Part shown: positions 8,462 to 17,316 of the stretch, one piece after another
Layout of the letters: every line of letters begins with the position of its first letter
How positions within the stretch are numbered: position 1 is the stretch's first letter
Source: Virgisporangium aurantiacum
GTDB lineage: Bacteria > Actinomycetota > Actinomycetes > Mycobacteriales > Micromonosporaceae
Length of the DNA: 64,000 bases
NCBI RefSeq assembly: GCF_016863635.1
Contig: NZ_BOPG01000077.1
Location: forward strand, 55,840 to 119,839
Direction: 5' to 3'
Program-made: the position numbers and the translations under genes
Notes under the pieces: generated by a model
Databases searched by the model: none
What the model saw: only the letters and a program-made list of their open reading frames with translations
Told to the model about the DNA's origin: nothing

Positions 8462-9720
8462 TGAACACGACTGTGCGTGAGGTACTCCGCGACGTCATCT
8501 CGCAACAGAGCGATGCGGTGCCACCTGTCGGCCTGGTGGAGAAGGTGATCAGCCGTTACCGCCGACGGCGCACGATCCGCGCCGCGTCGGCCGGCGTCGC
8601 GGTCGTGATGGCCGCCGCCGTCGCCGTGCCGGTGGTCCTCGACGCCCGCGGTACCCGCGAGCCCACCGCCGCGGCATGGACCGGGAACAAGGTCGTCATC
8701 ACCTCGCTGAGCGGCGCGAGCCGACCCAGTTCCCCGTCGGATCCGCCCGTCGATCCGAACGTGGGGATCACATGGGTCGCGCTGCTGCTCAACCCCAAGA
8801 CCGGCAAGTACGACGAGCTCCCCCAGGACTACATGGGCGTGGTGCCGTCGCCGGACGGCAGGTTGGCAGTAATCGGCGCCTCCACGATCCGCCGTAGCCG
8901 TATCGGGGTCCTCGACCGGGCCAACGGGCAGGTGCGCTGGCTGGACGTCGAGGCCAACATGAATTCGAGGATCGCATCCTGGGCGCCCGACAGCACCCGG
9001 TTCGTACTCACCAGAGATCATCAGGCCGTTGTCGTGGACGCCGCCACGCTCGCTACCACCCCGGTGGCCCCGGTGCCGTCGATGTTTCTGCCTATGGGTG
9101 GGTCGTTCGTCTGGTCGCCGAGCGGCGACCGGCTGCTGGGCACCGAAGGCGGCACCGTCTCTACCGCCGAGCCCTTTGTCCACCTGAATGAGTACGACCT
9201 CACCGGCAGGTACCAGCGGACTCTACCGGTACATGTGCGGGTGGACAGCAGCGCGCAGTTCTCCCCCGACCACGATCGCATCGCGCTGCTGGATTACGGG
9301 GACCCTCGGTCGACGCCGCTCACACCGCAGGCCCGGATCGTCGACGCGGCGACCGGTGCCGAAGAGCTCCGCACGGTGCCGCTGCCCGCCTCGACCTATG
9401 AGCTCGTGGCCTGGTACGACGCGGATCACCTGGTCGTCGCCGTGAGAGACGCCGGGGACAACGGCCCCGTCGCAGTCTCCCCGAAGGCGTCCGCGACAGC
9501 GTCTGCGAAGTCCTCTGCGACGGCGTCTGCGAAGTCCTCTGCGAAGTCCTCCCAGACGTCCTCTCCGACGGCGTCCCCAAAGGCCGCCCTGAAGATCGTC
9601 CGGATCGCGGACGGCCGCGTGGTCCACACCGTCGATCTGCCCGGCGGACTCGACTTCGACAACATTCTGCTGGCACCCGCCGCCGGCCTGCCCAAGGCCG
9701 CGAGGAAGCACGCGTTCTGA
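8461..9720 (+). CDS. Membrane-anchored propeller-like partner of the ECF sigma factor
   Basis: A 419-residue protein with a short cytoplasmic N-terminus (about 37 residues), one transmembrane segment near residues 42-60 and a large extracytoplasmic part. The outer part carries repeated 'WSPDGxR / FSPDHDRIALLDYG'-like strands typical of beta-propellers. Between the last strands lies a Ser/Ala/Lys/Thr low-complexity linker (about residues 340-378) encoded by short tandem repeats. The start overlaps the sigma factor stop, so it is probably co-regulated. It could act as an anti-sigma or sensor protein, but no canonical zinc anti-sigma motif is seen. A terminator follows. Confidence 0.75.
   Translation: MNTTVREVLRDVISQQSDAVPPVGLVEKVISRYRRRRTIRAASAGVAVVMAAAVAVPVVLDARGTREPTAAAWTGNKVVITSLSGASRPSSPSDPPVDPNVGITWVALLLNPKTGKYDELPQDYMGVVPSPDGRLAVIGASTIRRSRIGVLDRANGQVRWLDVEANMNSRIASWAPDSTRFVLTRDHQAVVVDAATLATTPVAPVPSMFLPMGGSFVWSPSGDRLLGTEGGTVSTAEPFVHLNEYDLTGRYQRTLPVHVRVDSSAQFSPDHDRIALLDYGDPRSTPLTPQARIVDAATGAEELRTVPLPASTYELVAWYDADHLVVAVRDAGDNGPVAVSPKASATASAKSSATASAKSSAKSSQTSSPTASPKAALKIVRIADGRVVHTVDLPGGLDFDNILLAPAAGLPKAARKHAF
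9481..9588 (+). repeat. In-frame 24-bp tandem repeat coding a Ser/Ala/Lys linker
   Basis: Two direct 24-bp copies, 9493-9516 and 9517-9540, differ at one base and are followed by partial copies. The unit length is a multiple of three, so copy-number changes keep the frame. Confidence 0.75.
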
Positions 9721-9741
9721 GATTGACACGACCAAGCCCCT

Positions 9742-9790
9742 GGCCGAGCCCTCCGGTGCCCGCGCTGATGCGGCGCCGGAGGGCTCGGCC
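9742..9790 (+). terminator. Terminator hairpin after the sigma/partner pair
   Basis: A 19-bp inverted repeat (9742-9760 and 9772-9790) with one G-T wobble and an 11-base loop, 21 bases after the stop codon. Confidence 0.8.
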
Positions 9791-10340
9791 CAGCCGGCCG
9801 ATACGCCGAAGGGTGGTCACTCGGAAGGGATGTGCAGAATGATGCCGTCGGTACCGGCCACCGGCGGACCACCGGTGAACCGCGATTGGATGACGAGAAT
9901 AAACCGGTCACTATCGCCCAATACTTCGCATCACCAACCGGTGCTGCTTTTTGCTGCCCAGTGCCGCGCAACGCCACATCAGAATGCTAGGTCCTGCCCT
10001 GCCCGTGCCGCCCAGTGCCAGAACCGTCGATCACCATCGATCACCCAACCGGGTCGCCACCCGGCGCCCGGCCACGAACGACAACGTTCAACCAGCCGCT
10101 CGTGACCGGTCTCGGCCACCAAGCGTCGCCTTCCTGGCGGTCATCGTTACCTGCAGGGACTGCAGCCTGGGCAACTGGAGTCGACCGTGCTTGCCAGCCA
10201 CCTTGCTGTCCGCGGCTGTGCGACTGTTCTCGACCCGCCGGTCGCGAATGGTTGACCGTGGTTCAGTAGACCGCCGGTGGACCGCGCGCCCGCCGCCGGG
10301 CAGGATGAAACCCCGGGCCGTGGACGGGGAGGTCGTACGG
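9791..10340. other. Intergenic region without a supported gene
   Basis: About 550 bases. Frames here are Arg/Pro/Ser-rich and lack codon bias. The end carries GGGGAGG at 10326-10332, the Shine-Dalgarno sequence of the next gene. A direct upstream extension of the permease frame back to 9951 is judged non-coding. Confidence 0.5.
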
Positions 10341-13091
10341 GTGCGTTGGCCGTTGGTGGCGGCCGTGGTCACTGGCTGGCTGTGGCAGGGGCCGTGGGCC
10401 GTACTGGTGCTGGCGGTGTTCACGGTGGCGTCCCTGGCCGCCGCGTCGGCGCCGATGTACGAGGAGGCGTCGGACAACGCGGTCTTCGTGAAGCGGCGGG
10501 CGGCGATCGCGCCGGCGGCGAACCAGGGCGAGGACGTGGCCGTGCGGGTCACCGCGTCGGAGTCGCCGAACAGCGCCGACCAGCAGGTGGCGGTGCGGGA
10601 CCTGCGCGGTGTGCGGCACCTGTCGGAGCCGACGCTCGGCGGCGTGTCGGTCGGGATGGAGTCGGTGCGGCCGAAGCGGTGGGAGGCCACGGTGTCGGCC
10701 GGCGGGCGGACGACGACGGCGCGCCTGCTCGCCGCGACGGACCCGGCCAGCCGCCTGGTACCGGTCGGCGCGGTGACGGGCGAGGGCGTGTGGCTGCCCG
10801 AGCAGGTCGCCACCGACATCGGGGTGCACGCCGGCGATACCGTCACCTACCGCGTCGACACCCTCGGCGCGAACCCGGACGGCGTCGCGGTGCCGGTCGC
10901 CGGCGTCTACGCCACGGCCGGCAGCCGGCTGCCGGCCGACCCGCCCGGCGGCATCCGGTCGTGGGCGCGGGAGCAGCGGGACTTCCCCGGCGACCCGCAG
11001 GCGACCACGCTCAAGGCACATCTGCTCATCGGCGACATCGACACGATCGAACGGCTGGCCAAAGCCAGCGGCGACCGCATCCTGTGGTGGGCCGACGCGC
11101 AGCTCGATCCCGGCACGACGCTGGCCCAGGCGCGCACGGCCGCCCGCGAGGTCGAGGAGGTCCGGCGTCGCTACCTGGGCCGCATGATCGACGTCAGCCC
11201 GGTCACGCCGCGGGTGGCCAGCGGGATCGCGCAGGTGGTCGCCGACGCGGCCGGCACGGCGGAGGCGGTGCAGCGTCGCTCCCGGGTGGCGGGGTGGGCG
11301 GCGCTCGTGATCGGGCTGGCGTCGGTGCTCGCGATCGGCCTGCTCGCCGTGCGGCGCCGGCGGATCGAGCTGCGGCACAGCGTCGGATCCGGGCTGTCGC
11401 CGACCAGTGTCGGCGCGCTGTGGTTCGTCGAACACCTGGTTCCCGCGGTGCCGGCGGCGTTCGCGGGCTGGGCACTGGCCCGGGCGCTGGTGGAGCGGTT
11501 CGGCCCGCCCGGTGCGGTCACGGTCGCGTCGCTGCGGCCCGCCCTGATCGCGGCCGGGATCGCCGCGCTCGCCGGCCCGGTGACGGTCGCGGGGGTGGCC
11601 GCGGTGTCGGCGGCGCGCCGGGTGCGGCCGGCCGTGCCGGTCGCACCCCGCCGGCCGCGGCCGTGGGGGCTGCTCGTCGTCGTGGCGGCGGCGGTCGCCG
11701 CAGTCGGGATGTGGGGCACCACGCAGGCCCGGGGCATCGACCTGCTCGTCCCGCTGCTGGTGTTCGCCGCGGCCGGGGTGCTCGGCGGCACGCTGGTCGT
11801 GCGGCTGGCGTCCCTGAGGAGAACAACGACCACGGCGGACCGCAGGCCGGCGGTCGTCGGCTGGCTGCTGCGCCGCCGGCTCGCGGCCGGCGGCGAACGG
11901 GTGCTGACGGTGGTGCTGCTGGCCACCGGCCTCGGCATGCTCGTGTTCACGATGTCGGCCGTCGACACCATCGGGGCGAACATCGACGACCGCGTGGCCA
12001 CGTCGGCCGGCGCCGCGGCGATCGCCACGATCCCCGGTTCCCACGTGCTCGACGACCAGCCGGTGCAGCAACCGCCGGAGCCCGACCCGCAGGAGGGGCG
12101 GCCGCCGGAGGGGCTGGTGCCCGGCGTGCGCACGCCGCCGCTGCCCCCGCACCTCACGCTCGTCTGGCGGATCGACGCCTACACGCCCTACGACGAAGGG
12201 ATCCGCGACCTCGTCGTGATCGAGCCCGAGTCGTTCCTCCGGGTCGCCGACTGGGGCCGCGGGCCGGACCTCGCCGCCGCCCGCGACGCGGTGCGGCGCC
12301 TGGCCGGCGCCGACCCGTCGACCTGGAAGGTCCCGGTGATCGTGGTCGGCGACCCGTCGCTCGCGCGGGTCGACGACGTGCCGGTGATCCTGCCCCGGTG
12401 GGGCGGGCAGCTGCAGGTGATCGCGCGGCTGTCGGCGTTCCCGGGGTTCGGCAACCGGACGATGTACATCGTGCCGGGCGCGGTCGTGTTCCCGCACATG
12501 GGTCGCGACGATCCGCGGCTGCGGCCGACCGGCGGCCCGCCGGTCTTCGTCCGCACCGAGCTGTGGAGCTCGCAGGGGCGGCGCGGCATCGACGAGGTGA
12601 TGGCGCCGCGGTCGATCGAGGCCACCCTGGTTTCGACGAGCGAGCAGTACCGGCAGCGCGCCGACTACGTGGCGGCGCGCCAGTCCCGCGGCTACGACCT
12701 GGGGGTGGCCGCGTACCTCGCCCTACTGGCGATCGTCGCGCTGGCGCTGCACGCCGACCGGACGGCGGTGGCGGCACGGCCCGGTGACCTCATGCTCGCC
12801 CGGGTCGGGGTCGGCCGGGCAAGGATCGTCGGTGCGCGGGCCGCGGAGCTCGTCGCGCTGGTGCTGGTGGCGCTGGCGTGCACGGTCGGCGGGCTGGCCG
12901 TGCTGGGTCCGATGGCGGCGCGGCTGCTCGACCCGGTGCCGGAGCAGGTGCCGGTGCTCCGGTTCGGCGTCCCTTTTGCCGCCGTGGCGGTAACGGCCGG
13001 TGCCGCGGTGGTGGCTGCGGCGCTGGCGACCGGGCTCGCGGTGGTGCGGTCGTCGGCGCGGGAGGAGGAGGCGTTCCGTGGTGACGGCTGA
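10341..13091 (+). CDS. FtsX-like ABC transporter permease, large
   Basis: Membrane component of a MacB/FtsX-type ABC transporter, 916 residues. The GTG at 10341 follows GGGGAGG at 8 bases, and the N-terminus is a transmembrane helix (WLWQGPWAVLVLAVFTVASL). A periplasmic domain (about residues 40-300) is followed by a helix group about residues 310-490, a second large extracytoplasmic domain (about 540-780), and a final three-helix bundle ending in ALATGLAVVRSSAREEE. This two-module layout fits the family. Such permeases need an ATPase; the partner gene begins inside this gene's 3' end but is broken. The permease may therefore be unpaired, or may use another ATPase. Confidence 0.85.
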   Translation: MRWPLVAAVVTGWLWQGPWAVLVLAVFTVASLAAASAPMYEEASDNAVFVKRRAAIAPAANQGEDVAVRVTASESPNSADQQVAVRDLRGVRHLSEPTLGGVSVGMESVRPKRWEATVSAGGRTTTARLLAATDPASRLVPVGAVTGEGVWLPEQVATDIGVHAGDTVTYRVDTLGANPDGVAVPVAGVYATAGSRLPADPPGGIRSWAREQRDFPGDPQATTLKAHLLIGDIDTIERLAKASGDRILWWADAQLDPGTTLAQARTAAREVEEVRRRYLGRMIDVSPVTPRVASGIAQVVADAAGTAEAVQRRSRVAGWAALVIGLASVLAIGLLAVRRRRIELRHSVGSGLSPTSVGALWFVEHLVPAVPAAFAGWALARALVERFGPPGAVTVASLRPALIAAGIAALAGPVTVAGVAAVSAARRVRPAVPVAPRRPRPWGLLVVVAAAVAAVGMWGTTQARGIDLLVPLLVFAAAGVLGGTLVVRLASLRRTTTTADRRPAVVGWLLRRRLAAGGERVLTVVLLATGLGMLVFTMSAVDTIGANIDDRVATSAGAAAIATIPGSHVLDDQPVQQPPEPDPQEGRPPEGLVPGVRTPPLPPHLTLVWRIDAYTPYDEGIRDLVVIEPESFLRVADWGRGPDLAAARDAVRRLAGADPSTWKVPVIVVGDPSLARVDDVPVILPRWGGQLQVIARLSAFPGFGNRTMYIVPGAVVFPHMGRDDPRLRPTGGPPVFVRTELWSSQGRRGIDEVMAPRSIEATLVSTSEQYRQRADYVAARQSRGYDLGVAAYLALLAIVALALHADRTAVAARPGDLMLARVGVGRARIVGARAAELVALVLVALACTVGGLAVLGPMAARLLDPVPEQVPVLRFGVPFAAVAVTAGAAVVAAALATGLAVVRSSAREEEAFRGDG

Positions 13092-13187
13092 TCCAAGCTG
13101 CTGACCGGCGTGGGGCTGTTGCAGCTGTACCCGGCCCCGACCGGGGCGACGCAGGCGCTGCGCGGTGTCGACGTGGACGTGCGACCC
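13078..13187 (+). pseudogene. Truncated, frameshifted ABC transporter ATPase (start only)
   Basis: The GTG at 13078 overlaps the permease end and has a strong GGAGGAGGAG site at 13061-13070. The reading hits a stop after eight codons. A one-base shift restores KLLTGVGLLQLYPAPTG and then QALRGVDVDV, the first strand of an ABC ATPase just before its Walker A. Homology ends near 13187, about 80 bases before a tRNA fragment. Walker A, signature and Walker B are all missing. Confidence 0.7.
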
Positions 13188-13269
13188 TGCATCGATCACG
13201 CAAACGTCCACAGTGGACACGAAACAGCCCCAACCGGTCAGAGCTGCCGGGCCAGAGCCATGATCAAAG

Positions 13270-13317
13270 TGCGCCGCCAGGGACTCGAACCCCGAACCCC
13301 GCGGATTAAGAGTCGGC
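13270..13317 (-). tRNA. 3' fragment of tRNA-Lys (CTT)
   Basis: On the minus strand the sequence holds the anticodon loop CTCTTAA (anticodon complement at 13308-13310), variable loop, T-arm with GGTTCGAGTCC, the 3' acceptor strand GGCGGCGC and discriminator A; CCA is not encoded. The D-arm and 5' acceptor strand are absent, and the anticodon stem has a C-C mismatch on its 5' side, which suggests the breakpoint. This is the usual form of an attachment site left by integration into a tRNA 3' end. Confidence 0.75.
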
Positions 13318-13639
13318 TGCCTTCGATGTCTGGTGATGATGCCTGAGCATACCTGGGTCTCCCCAACTGGGCCGGTTGTCGGCGCGAGGCGTAGCGCGGC
13401 GAAGCTTGCGGGGGTGGAACGGTCCGTCCTGGCGGATGCGGTTCAACGGCAGCGGCTCGTCGAGGGCGCCAGACTTGGTGGACAAGGAGCAGGTCGGCGA
13501 TGATCATCTTGTTGCGCCGGGCGCTCTTCTCGTTGTCGTCGCTGTTCATGTTGTGTTTCCCCGGTTCCGTTGGTGGAGCGGGGGTCCGGGAAAGGGATTT
13601 GAAAGTCGCCGTCGTTACCATGCCCGGCATGTCATTTGC

Positions 13640-13880
13640 TCATCGAAATCAGCCCATATTGATGCAGGTGCTGGCCGCCGTGGTTGTCGTGGTAGCGGCG
13701 TTGGCTCGAACGGCCGGCCCGGATTGGCCAGGGCGTCCAACGCCCAACCGAGACGGTCCTCGTTGAGCAGGTCGGCACCGATGCCCTAGACCTCGTCCAC
13801 CGCCCACGCATGCGCCCACCGGCGCCCCGAGCGCATGACGCGGTCCGCGCTGTCGGCGAACGCGGGAACTCGCTGCTCAA
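13640..13880 (-). pseudogene. Remnant of an IS1634-type (DUF4277) transposase
   Basis: The minus frame reads FADSADRVMRSGRRWAHAWA and then VDEV, a TAG at 13786-13788, then GIGADLLNEDRLGWALDAL. The pattern 'WAxAWAVEEVxGIxxDLLNDDRLGRALDAL' is characteristic of the N-terminal DUF4277 region of IS1634-family transposases. Only about 70 codons remain, with an in-frame stop, and neither catalytic domain nor ends are seen. Confidence 0.6.
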
Positions 13881-14139
13881 GAGCACCTTCAAAGCGTTGC
13901 GTAACACCATTCTCTGCCCTGGGCCATCAGCCGGATTACCGCAGCAGCCCTCGTGATACTGCACATTGAACACGGCCGAACCATTGAAAGCCGTCACCTA
14001 CCAGCCTCCACAATGGACGCCGTTGCCGCTTGGACGACTTATCTGACTACCTATCCGGTCACAGTGGCTTTGCTAAAGCTCTGCGCCCGTTGTTGCTAGA
14101 TTCTTCGCCCGTCCGTTTTGCCGACTCTGAGGATGATCA

Positions 14140-15135
14140 ATGAAGCGACGTCAGCTCTTGCGCGTGGCCGCGGTCGGCGTGCCTGCCGCAGCACTCGGTG
14201 GGATAACTGCCACCTCATACGCTGGATCGCGGCCCACGGCGAGCAGCGACGAGCCACCGTCATGCGCCCCTGACACAGGCCGGGTCATCCAATGGGGTGC
14301 CAACGCCCCGGCGATACCGGCGGACGCGCTGTCCGGAGTGACTGCGATTTCTACAGGCGGCTCGGCCAACGCCTACAACCTGACGCTCAAGAACGGACGA
14401 GTGAGCATCTGGGGTCACTTCCTGCTCCAGGATCCGACCGAGCAAAGGCTCTCCCGAGTACCGGTGGCAGCCACCAAAGATGTCACGGCGATAGCCGCAG
14501 CCGGTAACCATTGCTTGGCACTCCGGGACGGCGGGGTCATCACCTGGGGCGGTAGCCATGACCGAACCGAGGTGAACAGGGTGCCCGAGGAATTGAAGTC
14601 GGGTGTCACCGCAATCGCCGGCGGGGTAGGCGGTGGGCCTGTCTGCCTTGCTCTCAAGAACGGCGGCGTCATCAACTGGGCCGGCGACGCACCTGTTCCC
14701 ATCGAAGCGAGGTCGGGGGTCGTTGCGATCTCTACCGGCCAGCACTGCCTTGCTCTGCGGGAAGACGGTAGCGTGATCACGTGGGTGCGAAGTGGACTCA
14801 TCGACCCGGCCCCGCCGAGTTTGTTGACCGTGCCCGCTGAGGCGAAGTCCGGCGTCACCGCCATCTCCGCCGGTGGGGGCTTCAGCCTCGCGCTCAAAGA
14901 CGGTGGCGTGATTGCCTGGGGCGACAACAAGTACGGTCAGATCGAGGTCCCTTACGAGGCGCAGACGGACGTGGTCTCGATCTCCGCGGGAACTTATGCG
15001 AGCATGGCGTTGACCGCCGGCGGCAAGATTGTGGTGTGGGCGTACAACGCCTATGGCCAAATGGACATTCCAGCCGAGGCTCAATGCGGTGTAAGTGCTA
15101 TTGATTGCCAGTACGTCTGCCTGGCGCTGGCCTGA
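14140..15135 (+). CDS. Exported RCC1-like repeat protein
   Basis: A 331-residue protein with an N-terminal Tat-type export signal (KRRQLLRVAAVGVPAAALGG). About seven RCC1-like repeats of 40-50 residues follow, each with the core 'SGVTAISxGxxxxLALKDGGVIxWG'. The clearest lie around residues 105-130, 145-170, 185-205, 230-255 and 275-300. RCC1 repeats form a beta-propeller used for protein-protein contact; in bacteria such exported proteins are mostly uncharacterised. Local codon use is less GC-biased than in neighbouring genes, which fits horizontal origin near the tRNA scar. No obvious operon partner. Confidence 0.8.
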   Translation: MKRRQLLRVAAVGVPAAALGGITATSYAGSRPTASSDEPPSCAPDTGRVIQWGANAPAIPADALSGVTAISTGGSANAYNLTLKNGRVSIWGHFLLQDPTEQRLSRVPVAATKDVTAIAAAGNHCLALRDGGVITWGGSHDRTEVNRVPEELKSGVTAIAGGVGGGPVCLALKNGGVINWAGDAPVPIEARSGVVAISTGQHCLALREDGSVITWVRSGLIDPAPPSLLTVPAEAKSGVTAISAGGGFSLALKDGGVIAWGDNKYGQIEVPYEAQTDVVSISAGTYASMALTAGGKIVVWAYNAYGQMDIPAEAQCGVSAIDCQYVCLALA

Positions 15136-15517
15136 CCGAATGCTGCTCTATTGCTCGGTGTTGGGTTTGGACTGTAGGGGCTGACGGGACGTTTGACCAC
15201 GTGGGGGTTGACCGGGTCTGCGGCGGGTGTTGCGGTCTTCGAGGCATTCCGGCGTTATGGAACGCACCCGGAAACGTCGTGGCGGAAGCCACCAGCACGC
15301 TTGACGCAGTCTTGGTCAGCGCTGCGCCGTTGGCGTACTGGGCGAAATGCTCGATTGCGGCCACAGCATTGCGGTCCGCAGCCGCGCAGAGGGGCTGGCA
15401 CCGCAGGGGCCGTCGTTCTCGTCGCCGCCTGTGTATGCCGGGTGGGTCCACCGTCGTAACGGCCATTCAGGACGCCCCCGGTGAGGTACCTGCCGCTGTC
15501 GCAGCCGACCGCCGCGG
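15136..15517. other. Intergenic region without a supported gene
   Basis: About 380 bases between convergent genes. A minus-strand frame contains a short cysteine-bearing segment followed by ADRNAVAAIEHF, vaguely like the end of an IS605-type OrfB, but too little to call. Confidence 0.4.
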
Positions 15518-15549
15518 CGGGTGGGTGGCGCCGGTCGGCCACCCACCCG
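15518..15549 (-). terminator. Terminator hairpin of the DUF1996 gene
   Basis: Perfect 12-bp inverted repeat (CGGGTGGGTGGC and its complement) with an 8-base loop, ending 16 bases beyond the stop codon of the minus-strand gene. Confidence 0.8.
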
Positions 15550-15564
15550 GGCGTCGGAGACTGG

Positions 15565-17316
15565 CTATTTGCATCGGCCGCCGGAGTTGATGCAGGCGGC
15601 GATGCGGGCCATCGTCTCGGTGGAGTTGACGTTGGCGAAGTCGTTGTGGTCGGAGAACGGGTTGTGGTTCTCCTCGGGGAAGGAGTCGAGCTGGTACTGG
15701 CCCTTCTTCTGGATGCTGCGCGGAATGTTGTAGGCGATGGTGATGCGTAGTTGCGGCACGGCGACGGTGCCGGTCGGGCAGTCGCCGGTGGCTGCGTCGG
15801 CGACCTTGAGGTGGTCGCGGTGGTTGGCGCTGTCGGTGTTCTTGCCGTCCCAGCAACTGGCGAAGTTGTGCACGCGCATCACCTGGCTGCCGGCCGGGCA
15901 GATGACGTACTTATCGGACAGCCGATCGGTGAAGCCGCTGCACGTCCAAGTGGCGCGGGCGTTGGCCGGTCCGCGGCTGGTCGGTTTCGCGTCGCCGACG
16001 ATGGCCTTGAGGAACTTCGGCATAGGCACCACCCGGCTGACGGCGTTGCCGCGGTATTCGATGGTGACGCTGGCCGGCCGGACGATGCCGCCGACGTTGC
16101 CGGCAATCTCCAGGTTGGGGCCTTCCACGCCGGGCAGTTCGGACGCGGATGCGGACGCGGCAGGCCCAGAGGAGCCGCCGCTGGGTGTCACGCCGGCGGC
16201 GTTGTTCAGCGCGCACTGCGCGAAGGACTCCAGGCCGGTCGGCCGGGCGGCGTTCCGTCCGATCGCGATCGCGATCCGGTCGAGCGTCGCGACCCGCTTG
16301 TCCCGGAGCGGTCCGAGGATGGCGTTGCTGACGAAGTTCACTCCGCCCTGGCCCTGGGTGCTGACCAGTCGCTGGTTGGCTTCGGCGATCTGCTTGTCCA
16401 GCAGGTCGAGGTTGCGGTTGACCTCGTCGAGCGCCTGCGCCGGAACGCCGGGGAGCTTGTCCCGCACCGTCGGACAGTTGACCGTCGGGGTGACGACCAG
16501 AGGCGTGGCGGCCTGGCCACGGGATGTGCGGTGCGTGGTGTGTCCAGCGGCGCCGTCGTAGCTGAGGTCGCAGTCGGCCAGCGACTCCAGGCCGGTGGGT
16601 CGGGTACCGTTGCGGCCGATCGCGATCGCGATCCGGTCGAGGGTGGCGATCCGCTTGCTGCGCAGCGGGCCGAGGATCGCGTTGTTGACGAAGTCCGGCC
16701 CGCCCTGGCCACGGGTGGCGGCTAGCCGCTGGTTCGCCTCGGTGATCTGCTGGGCCAGGAGAGCCAGGTTCCGGTCCACCTCGGGACGTGCCTGCTGCGG
16801 TACCGCGGGAAGCCGGCCGGCGACCGCGGGGCAACTGACCGTCGGCGTCCCGGACAGGTCCGGCACCGCCACGTTGGCTTTTCGGTTGATCCGCACGACG
16901 GGCCAGAAGTACGACGACTTGTCGCCGTTCCGGCACGTCGTGTCCGATTCTTCCAGGCTCGCATCCGACGAGTCGGCACTGATGGACACGTTCCCGACGA
17001 AGTCATGGACGTGCTGGGCGCCGTTCTTCACGCCGGGCTGCGCGACCGGATTGTCCGGGCTGAACTTCCGGTTGCCGTTGGTGCCGCAGTCCACGGTGAA
17101 CACGCCAGCCGACCCGGTGGGCTGGACCTGTGGCGCGCGCACGTTCGGCGCGACGTCCTGGATCGACACGAACGACGACCGTGGCGCGGCCTCCGCCGAC
17201 GCTCGCGCGTTCCAGACGCTGGTCGCCACCCCGGCGCCGGCCACCCCGACCGCGACCAGCACGACCAGTCCCACCCGCAGCTGCCGGGGATTGATGTGTA
17301 CCACTCCGTAGCTCAT
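15565..17316 (-). CDS. Exported DUF1996 protein with a duplicated internal insert
   Basis: A 583-residue protein with an N-terminal membrane or signal segment (residues about 13-33). DUF1996 is recognised in two halves. Residues about 70-145 contain QHVHDFVGNVSISADSS and a cysteine; residues about 400-583 contain HNFASCWDGKN, NHRDHL and the proline-rich end NPFSDHNDFANV. Between them lie two copies of a ~92-residue unit, residues 158-249 and 277-368. Each starts 'PTVxCP', has a heptad-like helix (NLALLAQQITEANQRL / NLDLLDKQIAEANQRL) and ends 'RPTGLES' plus cysteine. Family function is unknown; fungal and actinobacterial members are secreted. A GAGGTGA site precedes the ATG and a terminator follows the stop. 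Confidence 0.85.
   Translation of the reverse strand: MSYGVVHINPRQLRVGLVVLVAVGVAGAGVATSVWNARASAEAAPRSSFVSIQDVAPNVRAPQVQPTGSAGVFTVDCGTNGNRKFSPDNPVAQPGVKNGAQHVHDFVGNVSISADSSDASLEESDTTCRNGDKSSYFWPVVRINRKANVAVPDLSGTPTVSCPAVAGRLPAVPQQARPEVDRNLALLAQQITEANQRLAATRGQGGPDFVNNAILGPLRSKRIATLDRIAIAIGRNGTRPTGLESLADCDLSYDGAAGHTTHRTSRGQAATPLVVTPTVNCPTVRDKLPGVPAQALDEVNRNLDLLDKQIAEANQRLVSTQGQGGVNFVSNAILGPLRDKRVATLDRIAIAIGRNAARPTGLESFAQCALNNAAGVTPSGGSSGPAASASASELPGVEGPNLEIAGNVGGIVRPASVTIEYRGNAVSRVVPMPKFLKAIVGDAKPTSRGPANARATWTCSGFTDRLSDKYVICPAGSQVMRVHNFASCWDGKNTDSANHRDHLKVADAATGDCPTGTVAVPQLRITIAYNIPRSIQKKGQYQLDSFPEENHNPFSDHNDFANVNSTETMARIAACINSGGRCK

Noticed and set aside
10263..12497. Very long minus-strand open frame (744 codons) opposite the permease gene
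   Set aside because: His/Arg/Pro-rich product without motifs, produced by the GC-biased codons of the real plus-strand gene.
13206..13218. Perfect 13-base palindrome GTCCACAGTGGAC near the tRNA fragment
   Set aside because: Short; similar GTCCACAGTGGAC or CACAGTGGAC strings occur by chance elsewhere in the window (for example 49345 and 53306), so no specific role is claimed.
15098..15466. Possible IS605-type OrfB zinc-finger tail on the minus strand
   Set aside because: Only ADRNAVAAIEHF-like similarity; the cysteine spacing does not fit and the rest is non-coding.
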